Source: Euglena gracilis
Taxonomy: Eukaryota; Euglenida; Euglenophyceae; Euglenales
Length of the DNA stretch: 64,000 nt
NCBI GenBank assembly: GCA_039621445.1
Contig: CP154955.1
Span: forward strand, 34,383,236-34,447,235
Direction of reading: 5' to 3'
Numbering within the stretch: position 1 is the first letter of the stretch; every line of letters starts with the position of its first letter. A program made the translations under genes and the position numbers. Positions 11,289 to 19,653 of the stretch are shown one piece after another. The notes below the pieces were generated by a model. The model searched no databases and was not told the origin of the DNA. It saw nothing but the letters and a program-made list of their open reading frames with translations.

Positions 11289-11708
11289 TGTGTACCAGGC
11301 AGCATGAACATGGCACTGTGCATAGCAGCAAACTGCAAAATGTACAATGTCATGCCAGATAGTACTATTCCATGTTCTGCAATACAAATTGCAGAATTAG
11401 GAATAGCCTATCCTATCTCGGATCTGCCTTCTCTTTCCACAGGTGGTATTATTGTTTTGCTTTGTGTTTCATCAGCCCAAAAGGGCAAATCAAAGATTTG
11501 AAGGATTGAACTCCGATAGGAGAACACTACTGGAACTGAAGTTCCAAAATAACACCTGGTTTGCCTTGTGCTCTGCATAAGCCCAAAGGCAATAAAAACT
11601 AATAGTTAAGTGAAAGACTTTCTTTTTTGTTACTCTCCTGGTTCTGTTCCCACGGGAGGGTGTAAGTAGGCCGACAGGCAGTGGGAATAGAGTCAGGGGA
11701 CGTACACT
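11289..11708 (+). repeat. 3' long terminal repeat (420 bp)
   Basis: Same length as the left LTR, with three substitutions (for example AATTGCAG against AATTGAAG). The AATAAA word lies at 11,591-11,596 and is the likely polyadenylation signal of the element. It ends CGTACACT and is followed by CATGG. Confidence 0.93.
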
Positions 11709-11713
11709 CATGG
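11709..11713 (+). other. Target-site duplication, right copy (CATGG)
   Basis: Matches 3,470-3,474 exactly. See the left copy for the 5- or 6-bp ambiguity. Confidence 0.85.
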
Positions 11714-12430
11714 AGACCCATCACGTTCGTCCATCAAGGAGACATTATCCAGAGATGAAAGGACAGGTCTGGAAGACCAGCCCCCCCCTTTTCACATTCC
11801 CACCCCCATGGCAGGGGAAATATGACAAATCCAAGGGTTAAAGTCAGGAATGTGGAGAGCCTCCTCAAAATGGCTATGGCAGCCGTCAATCTATAGGGCC
11901 TCCGGCCCAGCTTCAAGGATATGACAGCCATCATTTAAAAGGGCATGGTGCTCAATTTCAAAGACACAGAAGCCACAATCCAAGCAGGGGAGGACCCCAG
12001 TGGGGAAAGGTATGTTCAAATTTCCCCCCAGCACCCTCAAAATCAAACCCTTCAGGGGAAGCAGGCCAAAGCCAAGCCAGCTGGCATAAAATCCCCCAGG
12101 GAGATTCAGCCAAGGTGGCTTATCTGGTGAACCAGGAGGGACAAAGAGGACACAAGAGAAGTCCTGGAGAGGAGGCCAATGGAGGCCAGGAAGGCCAGAT
12201 AGCCCTGAAGGCCGATGGAGGACACTACAATCAAGACCATCCACTCCATATCAGCCCTTGGGGGGGAGGCCCAGGCTTGGCTCAAACAGGCCCCCCCCAG
12301 AAGATAATCAGCCCAGACCCCCTAACCTTATATGTATCTCCACACTGCCTGACCATTCCACATGGGGTCAAGGATCAAATTGTGGAGTTAAAAACATTTT
12401 TACAGCCAGGTGTTGGCAGAAAATTTCAAT
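11714..12430 (+). pseudogene. Gly/Gln/Ser/Pro-rich 5' part of a decayed retroelement
   Basis: An interrupted frame of Gly/Gln/Ser/Pro/His-rich text with words such as GYDSHHLKGHGAQFQRHRSH and NQEGQRGHKRSPGEE lies directly upstream of an RNase H remnant. Its composition fits a nucleocapsid-like or linker region. I find no reverse transcriptase between it and the RNase H, so that domain has been deleted or was never part of this copy. The LTR element inserted just to its left. Confidence 0.35.
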
Positions 12431-12821
12431 CCCAGGCCTCTCAGGAACTCTTCTCAGACAGCAGCACCTGGCAATGGGGGGGGGGGGGCTGGACAAAGAT
12501 TCAGGCCAAAATGTGCAGGAGTTTTGGAGGGACCTGCATGTCCTTCATATCAATCAAAAAGAGTTGCAGGCTGAAGTGGAAACTGTAAAAGCTTTGGCCA
12601 AACCAAAACAAACAATTGTGCTTCATGTGGACAGCCAAGTGGCTGTAAGTTATTTAACAAAATGGGGGGAGGAAGCCCTACTAAAATCAAATCTTAAAAC
12701 CCCTGCTGTATCATTGCCAGGAAAAACAAATCAATTTGCAGGTGGTTTGGGTTCCCACAAAGGAGCAATTGGCAGACTCCCTGACCAGGGAGCAAAAATG
12801 ACACAGGAGATTATACCCTAA
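12431..12821 (+). pseudogene. RNase H remnant of a DIRS-like retroelement
   Basis: Before an 11-base G run (12,477-12,487) the frame reads LFSDSSTWQWG, the typical first strand of retroelement RNase H with its catalytic Asp. After the run, in another frame, it reads LHINQKELQAEV (the helix with the catalytic Glu) and IVLHVDSQVAVSYLTKWG (the strand with the next Asp). The order and spacing D...E...D match the RNase H that follows reverse transcriptase in DIRS-like and related elements. Further right the sequence degrades and stops at 12,819. The frame switch at the G run may be a real mutation or an assembly error. Confidence 0.75.
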
Positions 12822-12883
12822 ACCTAAAAATCTTTCACCAAATTCTTCAATTTTTCAAAAAGAGCATCACCCAAGAGGTTGAC

Positions 12884-13384
12884 ATGTTTTGCACACCCAG
12901 CAACAAAAAATTACCCAAGTTTGTTTGTCGATACCCCAAACAAGGGGCTTTGCTGGTGGATGCCTTAAAGGCAGATTTAAGGGGCGTCCCCCCAGTTTAT
13001 GCAAACCCTCACTGGAGCATCATTCCCCAGTGGGTTCAGAGATTAATGGTAAACCCAGACCTGACTTGCCTGTTGATCGTACGCCACTGGGCTTCGACGT
13101 CATGGTGGCGCCAATTAATGTCAATCAGACAGCCAGGCAGCAGAGTTTTACTGGTGGTAACCCCCCCAGTGGGTCTGTTCACCAAATGCTGGGGGGAGGA
13201 GATCCCCCTCCCCCCCAAGGTGGAATTTGGCCTGCTTGATTGTGTCAGGCAAATATTACAATCCCAGGAAATTTCGGTGTCCAGTATCGACACTTACATA
13301 AAAAATCTGGGAAACGTCAAAAGGTATGACTCAGCCTTCAGGACATTGGTGGGCCAATTTTCGCACAAAGGGGTGCCCCTGTAG
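12884..13384 (+). pseudogene. Connection region and N-terminal recombinase part of a DIRS-like element
   Basis: 166 open codons. The first hundred residues follow the pattern conserved after RNase H in DIRS-like elements: a D-x-F start (EVDMFCTPSNKKLPKFVCRY), a DAL word, a Y-A-x-P-P/H-W word (VYANPHWSIIPQWVQRL), then a strand with a W pair (WASTSWWRQL). From about 13,215 the text LLDCVRQILQSQEISVSSI resembles the helical core-binding start of tyrosine recombinases. The frame differs from both neighbours, so the copy is dead as read. Confidence 0.75.
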
Positions 13385-14117
13385 GACTGCACAGTCCACA
13401 AGACGGCCGAGGCCATCCTTGATCTTGCAGTTCACAGCCTCAACACTGCACAAAATGCATATGCAGCAGTTTTATTACTACAAGGGTTTGGTTCGTTCAG
13501 GTTTTCCCCTCTTTTGGCACCATTGAAAAGAAAATGGAATTCCATTGTCTGCAGGTATGCCCATTTTTTGGACTCACCGAACTTCTAGAGAACATCATTA
13601 AAAATTCAAAACCCCTTTCAGAACTGTCTGTGAAAGAGCTCAGAAACAAACTCGTCACCTGTTGGAGGCTATTGGCCCCCCACAGGGGCGTTGATCTAGC
13701 CAGAACCCAGCGAAAAATCAGTTTCGTGGGACAAAAAAATTCATTTTATTGCAAAGGAAAGGGTGGCAGTACCCAAGGTGGGAGGAGATTTTGAATTTGC
13801 CACACAGCCCCCTCATAAGCCCCTGGCATTTAATGACAGAATATGTTGGATGGACAGCCCACGTTATGGTCTTTGGATTGTAAAAGACCTTTGACCCCAG
13901 ACAGAGTGAATTCCCTCACCAAAGAAGTGTTGCAAGAGGGGGGGGGGTGGACACCAACCATTGGAAACCCCACAGCACCAGAGGGGAGGGGGTTTTATGG
14001 TGGAAGAATGCTGGGTTGGAAGTGGAAGAAGTCCAGCAGCTGGGTCAGTGGAAAAAATTTGGAGCTTTTCAGGCCCATTATTTGAGGCTAGGAGTCGTGT
14101 CAAAAATTCAAAAATAG
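13385..14117 (+). pseudogene. Tyrosine recombinase remnant (DIRS-like)
   Basis: Several frames are needed. After AAVLLLQGFGSFRFSPLLAP comes a segment in another frame with LRNKLVTCWRLLAPHRGVDL, which fits the box I helix where the first catalytic Arg sits. The last part, 14,019-14,117, reads VEEVQQLGQWKKFGAFQAHY then LRLG and ends at a TAG. This is the recombinase box II ending, with G-x-W and then H-Y carrying the nucleophilic Tyr. Tyrosine recombinases replace integrase in DIRS-type elements. Catalysis is unlikely in this copy because of frame breaks and stops. Confidence 0.75.
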
Positions 14118-14178
14118 TATGGCCCAAAGAGGGGTGCACAGTACCTCACAATCTCGCAGTGCGGAGCCCGACTGGTCT

Positions 14179-14243
14179 CGGACTCCCACGACAGAGGAAG
14201 GGGGAGGAAGGGACCAAGAGGGCGAAGAACAAGAAGATGGTGA
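14179..14243 (+). repeat. Inverted repeat, left arm
   Basis: About 63 bases that recur in reverse complement at 14,557-14,620. The shared core reads ACGACAGAGGAAGG and then GGACCAAGAGGGCGAAG. This arm carries about nine extra purines. The pair closes the end of the recombinase-type element and fits inverted terminal sequence of that family, or two copies in opposite orientation. Confidence 0.75.
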
Positions 14244-14556
14244 GCCCAACCCCCCCCCCCAAAAAAAATCAGCAGAAGAAGAAGGACATCCCAGCCAGAA
14301 AGAAGACCCCCATCCAACCAACCCCAACCACCCACCCAGAAACACACCAGAAAGTGACAGTCGTCCCCACCTCTGGGGGGCCCCCCACCAAGCAACCTTG
14401 TGTGGGGGGGGGGGGGCGGGGCCACGACGGTTCAGCTTCGCAAAGGTGTCGGAGGAGGCCTCTATATCGCCAACTCCGGCATCAAAGGCACAGTAAGAAG
14501 CACCCTCCGCGCACACAGAAACACACCAGAACAGAACAGCCGGCAAGGAAAGCAGG

Positions 14557-14620
14557 ACCTCGACATCTTCTTGTGCTTCGCCCTCTTGGTCCCTTCCTCT
14601 GTCGTGCAAGTCCGAGGCGA
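14557..14620 (-). repeat. Inverted repeat, right arm
   Basis: Reverse complement of 14,179-14,243 at roughly 90 percent identity by eye, apart from a nine-base gap. The loop of about 310 bases includes a run of twelve G near 14,405. Confidence 0.75.
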
Positions 14621-14766
14621 CTGGGCGCCTTTGGGTGAGATGCCCCTGGTGTGCCTGGGCCTTGGATGCCCAACTGTGAAGCATTTTGGGCCCCATGGTC
14701 CATCCTTTGCCCACCAAGGGCTTGCGCTGACTTCTGTCGTCTGGGCCTTCTGGTCACAGTGGTCCA

Positions 14767-15126
14767 AGGACCGTGGCCGTCACTGGGGGGGGTTTTTGGG
14801 CTGGGGTATTTCTAGGGTGGTGATCTTGGGGGGAAGAAAGGCCACGGTTTTCCAATTGTCGGCTGCACCTACAGGCCCTCCAGCTGCTGCGGCCACTGCT
14901 CAAGGGCGCCTGTGCCCAGTTTCACTCCCACCAAATTGCCCATTGAGGTCAAAATTGTGACTTGGCTTGACTTTTCAATTGATGTTCGTCTGGTTCGTGT
15001 CCTTCTGGATGTAACATTGGCATTGACTTCTGCTCTTGGTTCTTCTTCGTTCGGGAACTCTGCTCTGTCTTCTGGGAGTCGAAGGGCAAGTTAAGAGTCA
15101 GCCAGCTCCGGCGAAAAAAGGCACCG
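14767..15126 (+). repeat. Diverged dispersed repeat, copy 2 (partner at 860-1,244)
   Basis: Same orientation as copy 1. Best conserved at the right end (15,077-15,126). Internal words CCACGGTTTT, CCAGCTGCTG and GAATTGATGTTC-like text keep the same order. See copy 1 for interpretation. Confidence 0.6.
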
Positions 15127-15130
15127 TTTC

Positions 15131-18100
15131 CGGAGGGAGAACCAACACCCTCCAAACACCCTGTCGAACGCTGAGCTACTTCCTCACCATCTTTCAATCA
15201 GAAAAAATTCTGTCCTTTCTGAAGTGGGATCCAATCGCGAATGCTGGCCATTTATTCCAGATACCCGTCCAAAAAAAATTCAAAATCTCCTCGGCCTCAG
15301 GAGAGACCGTTCAAATTGAAAAAAAAAAAAGCAGTAAACATGTCCATGGCATAAGCTTTTGTGGTAGTCCTTTTTCTGACAGGGTGCAAAATCCATTTTC
15401 AAATACCTCGTGCACGGTAAAGAATTGTGCATTGGTCAGGGATGTGGTCAAAATATCAGGGAGGCACACGCGGCCCATCAGCTTGGAGACCAATAAACGA
15501 CAAACCGCCACCCATTGTTTGAGAATTGCGCTACAATTAACAAAGCAACAAAACCAAATTCTCCACACACTGGTGACAATGTTTTAAAAACACTTCAAAA
15601 GATAAGGTGTGGATAAATCCATACATTTTTTTGTGGAAGGAAGTTGGTTCCTGTCCTACGAGCTTGGACCAGGGTGATTTTGAGAAGGGTAGAAATCCAT
15701 GCATATTTAAACATTTGGCCGGAATGGCTCGAGTAATAACCCCCTCACCAGCTACCCCCATGCTGGTTTTTGCAATGTGAATAATGATTTTCTCAACTCT
15801 CGCCATGCCCACTTTCTTATGAGCAAGACTTTTCTACTCTTTGCACTGAAATCCTTTTCAGTCCTGCCTCAGGCTGTCAAACTATATTTCATTCCAGCTG
15901 TGGGAGGAAATGGGAGTGGGAGGCTCAAGAAATTACATGCTCAAAGCCCTGTGATGAGGGAAACCCCCCATTAACCAAGACGCATTCAGTCTGGTGGTTT
16001 ACTGAATTTGTGCAGACAAGGGATGGCGACATGCAAGGGCCGTGGACTCGCAATATACACCCAATGCATATTTGGGGAAGAAACAGAAAGAACATTTGGG
16101 TTCACATCCCCAAAGAATCCACATTCTGAGAACATTGGATTGATTGAGCACAGCCCAGTGGACCCTCGATTCCAGCAACAAAGCATCCTACCTCTTTGAC
16201 AAACTTTGGACCAACCACCCTGAAAAAGACACACAATGGCTTAGACCCCAAAAACCTTACACAGAAAAACTTGGAAATTAAGGGATAGAATAGCACTCAA
16301 ATCCCAAGATGCAAATCAGAAAAAAATCCAGCTTTGTTCTGAAAGAACTGAAATGGGTTAATCCCTGAAAACTCTTGCCAAACCGTCATACAAGAGTTCC
16401 AGGTTGTCTAATGAAAACCAGTTCTTCAGAAAACAACACAAAATGGTGGGTCAGAAAAAAGCGGTTGACTTTTACCAGAATTTCACCAGACGAATTTTTT
16501 TTTAACTGCAACCGAAGTGAAGCAGAATGGGGCTGAGACGAAATGGCGAAAACGAGCATTATGGACAGTTTCTCACATGTTATCAGGAGATGAGGCAATA
16601 AAGGCAGCAGAGAAAAAAGACAACACAGTTTGTTTTAGCGAGTCTCAAAAGCAAATGAGGCAAAAAATTCTGCACAGCACGTGCTAAGAATGCACAATCC
16701 ACCGCCTGCCCTTTCCTCTCCTGAGCGGGTCTGGGACAGCGGCGCAAAAATGTGCTGGTCGGGGGACCGCAATACGAGCCAGGGGCTTGCTGCTGGAAGC
16801 CAAGCTCCACCACCACGTCGATTTGAGAGCGTTGTCCGGAACAGCCTGTACAAAGGGGAGGAGTGCAACTGCAAGGTAGGTGTTCGAAGCCCTGAAATGG
16901 AAAAAAGCCTTTGGCATTGGGATGGGGTGGAAGAATGAAAAAAAAAGTTTGCTGTCCCAGTCATGAAACGAACAATTATCAGGGGAAAAGAGACGGAAAA
17001 ATCGGTGAAAACAGATCGCATCAGGGGGAGAGGGGGACGGGGGGAATCAATTTTATCCTTGAACAATTGCCAAACCAGCCAAAACATCAAAAAAATATTT
17101 TCACTTTAATAAATCAAAAATAATAAAACAAAATAAAATTTTTTCACTTTTTTTTTCAATTTTCGACCCCGTTTGAACCCAGACCAGCTCGACCCTTTAG
17201 AAAGGGGGGGGACTTTCTCTCAATTAAGGACCGCCCCTTTGGGACCCTCCAAAGACTGCCCTTGTGGTGGGTGAACCCCCCCCCCCCCGGTCCAGCTGAG
17301 AGGCTGAAAAATTTGGGCTGGCTAGCTGCCCCCCCTTCACTTGTCCCTGGCTGGAACTGGGCCTGACCCGGGCCAAGCTGGGTACCAAAAAAATCGAACT
17401 GAAACTGTAAAATATACCTAAAAATATTAGTAGCTTAAATAACACAATATTGGTGGTTGTTCCAACCAACCAAATTGGTCAACCCCCCCTTCTGGCAGGG
17501 GGGGTGAACCATACCATTGCTTACTGACGGGGGGGGGGGAGGTGGAGTCGCTTCCTTGGGCGGTCCACTTCGCACTTAGCACGTTGTGCGATCGCAATCC
17601 AAGACCCATTCCGGAATTGTGGCCTTTTTTGGGGTTGTTGAGGTGCCCGGAAAAATGAACCCAAAATACATGGTTTTTGATGGAAAACCACATTTTTTCA
17701 CAAAAAAATCTCAAAAATTTCAGGGTTAAATTTGGTAGTTTTTAGGAGGGGGGTGGAAAATAATGAAGGTCAAAAAAAGTGGACCAAATTTTGGCACAAT
17801 CAAAAATTTACTGACATTTTTTCTCTTGGAAATTTTTTGGATTCTCAATGGCTTTTTTGCTTCAAAAAACTCTCAAAATTTCATTTTTGAGGAAATGTGA
17901 AGGTGTGAAAAAATGGGGGTTTGAGGAGTATTTGGGGGGACCTCCCATATGGGTCCCAAAATGTCCCGAAGGCACCGGAAAAAATTTTCGGGTCCAATTT
18001 TTCGGGTTTCTGTGTATTGGGGGGGGGGGTCCTTAAGGGGGTGGTCCTCAACTAAAAAAAAATCCCGTCCCTTACGGACCGCCCTGAGCCAAACTTGCCA

Positions 18101-19314
18101 AAAAATCCTGATTTTTTTTGTTGAAAAACAAACCAAAAAGCCCTTTAAATTTTTTGAACAATTTTTTTTTATGTGAAAACACCGACATCAAAAAAAATGT
18201 GTGAAATATGCTCAAAAAAAAAAAAGGGGCCAATTCTTTTGCCCAAAAAAAAGGGGGCATTTTCTTTGCTCATTTCCCAGCGCGCGGCACAAGAAAAAAT
18301 TTTCGCTATTTTTGGAACCTCCGGTCCGGACCCCCTACAACCATACCCCCCAGTTCCTCACTTTCCACTTTCAAAAAACCAGTCACCCACTTCCTACCCC
18401 CCCCCCCAGGGGGGGTCGGTCACTTTGGCCACTCGGCCAAAAATGGCAAAAAATCAAACAATTTTGGCCACCCCCCCCCCAAATTTTCCCGCCCCTTCGG
18501 CACCGGGTGGCAATTTTGGCCATTTCTGGCTGACCCCACTCCGGGGGGGGGGGGTCTGCAGCCAAAAACCAGTCAGTCACTCCAGAAAAAAAAAAGTCCA
18601 CCCCTGGCTGGGGTGGGGTTGGACACACCTTCAGCAATGGTATGGTCCAGACCCCCAACCACCTACTTCAAAACCGAAGGGTTCCCATCTTTCCCTGGGG
18701 ACACCCCCTCCACCCCATAAACCCTCCCTTAGATTAAACCCTGCGGTCCACGGCTTGCCAGGGTATTAAATGAGAGGGGGGAGGGGGAGGGGGAGGGGGT
18801 TTTCCCAGGCACCCCTCCCCCCCAGAGGGGGGAGGGGGGGGGGGGGGCGCCCCCCCCCCCCCCCTCTGGTAAAAATCGGCGCAAAGCGCCAGAAATTTTT
18901 TTGATCGGCTTCAAAAAATGCCTAAAAAAAGCGCCGGGGAAGAAAAAAATATCTGGTTTCATAGGGGTCCCCGGACCCCCTGGGGGGGGGGCCTCCCCTC
19001 TCCTTGTACAAAACCAACGCCCACTTAATACCCTGGGGCTTGCACAGGGCCGAAAATAAAAAAGCGAAAAATGTTTTGAAATTTTTGGTGTTTGCCGGAA
19101 TGCGGTGACTTTCTTCACTAAAATATTTTGATTCACTATTTTTTTGTGGGATTTTGGTCAAAATACTGCAACATGATTTGACCCCTCCCCTCAAACATTG
19201 CCCACAAGGTTTCAGGATTCCCGTTGAGCCCTGCACATCCCATAGCGGGTGAAACCCCCATAAATTTCATGAATGGCCAGTGGACAATCAAATGCAGAAA
19301 GAGGGCACACACCT
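15131..19314. other. Non-coding spacer downstream of the kinesin gene
   Basis: I find no supported gene. From 15.2 to 16.9 kb the DNA is ordinary mixed sequence with short frames only. From 17.15 to 19.2 kb it is full of G, C and A homopolymers and paired C-run/G-run hairpins, for example near 17,470-17,530 and 18,820-18,870. A word CCAGGGTATTAAATGAG occurs at 18,758 and again near 37,400, so dispersed repeats are present. No canonical polyadenylation signal was found directly after the kinesin stop. Confidence 0.5.
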
Positions 19315-19653
19315 CTAATGCACAAGTGGCCTAGGCTGGAACAGCAGGGGTTGGGGACCCGCTGTCAGAGGCATCCCCTGCAGCACTGGGTATGCCGGTG
19401 GGGGCACGTACTGGTGCACTGGGGTCGGCGCGACGGGGTGGAGGCCAAAGGGGGCGGCGAGGTATGGTACACTCTGCATGATGGGCAGCGGCAGAGGTGG
19501 GGCTGCGTAGACGCTGGGGACCAACGAGGGCCGTGGAACGCTGACGACGCTGTCCTCTGCCTTGCCGCCTGGCAGCTGGGTCACCAGCAGGGCTGCATGG
19601 AGGGGGCGGCGGGGGGAGCACAGGTTGAGACTGGGTGGACGAGGTAAGAATGC
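19315..19653 (-). CDS. Kinesin terminal exon: Pro-rich tail and stop
   Basis: Acceptor ATACCCACAG. 339 bases in phase 0, reading [20 protein letters not shown] and later [35 protein letters not shown] and [12 protein letters not shown], followed by TAG at 19,317-19,315. The Pro/Gln/Val/Tyr-rich composition suggests a disordered binding tail. That a long open frame ends in a stop right after such text supports it as the last exon. Other frames are also open, so certainty is moderate. Confidence 0.68.
   Translation of the reverse strand, partial: AFLPRPPSLNLCSPRRPLHAALLVTQLPGGKAEDSVVSVPRPSLVPSVYAAPPLPLPIMQSVPYLAAPFGLHPVAPTPVHQYVPPPAYPVLQGMPLTAGPQPLLFQPRPLVH

Larger units (their letters stand above)
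3475..11708 (+). mobile_element. Young non-autonomous LTR retrotransposon with gag only
   Basis: A complete LTR retrotransposon: two 420-bp LTRs with three differences, a CATGG duplication, a primer-binding site directly after the left LTR, and a polypurine tract directly before the right LTR. The coding part is limited to about 4.1-7.5 kb and is a long, broken gag-like frame with coiled-coil text and zinc knuckles. In the 3.7 kb from there to the right LTR I find no protease, integrase, reverse transcriptase or RNase H. Near-identical LTRs mean recent insertion, so it was probably moved by proteins of a related complete element elsewhere. The superfamily (Ty1/copia or Ty3) cannot be assigned without pol. 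It is nested inside older repeats. Confidence 0.92.
14244..15130 (-). other. Region related to 1-1,240, no intact gene
   Basis: It contains the right arm of the inverted repeat (14,557-14,620) and a copy of the dispersed repeat (14,767-15,126). Minus-strand frames here have Lys/Pro/Gly-rich text resembling the start of the frames near 1 kb (both have a GxADxW word followed by an LxPK word). I infer the edge of a second, oppositely oriented copy of the same old element. A C/A-rich stretch at 14,245-14,420 is low complexity. Confidence 0.4.

Noticed and set aside
10739-11353. Minus-strand frame of 204 codons at the right end of the LTR element
   Set aside because: It runs across the LTR boundary and polypurine tract on the opposite strand and has no domain.
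16650-16880. Cys/Pro-rich minus-strand segment with a good acceptor-like TTTTCCATTTCAG
   Set aside because: It lies beyond the stop codon of the kinesin terminal exon, no partner exon was found, and several frames are open. It may be an exon of another gene but cannot be supported.
18173-18769. Overlapping plus-strand frames of 110-198 codons
   Set aside because: Built from C and A homopolymers giving poly-Pro and poly-Lys text in all frames. No codon-like signal.
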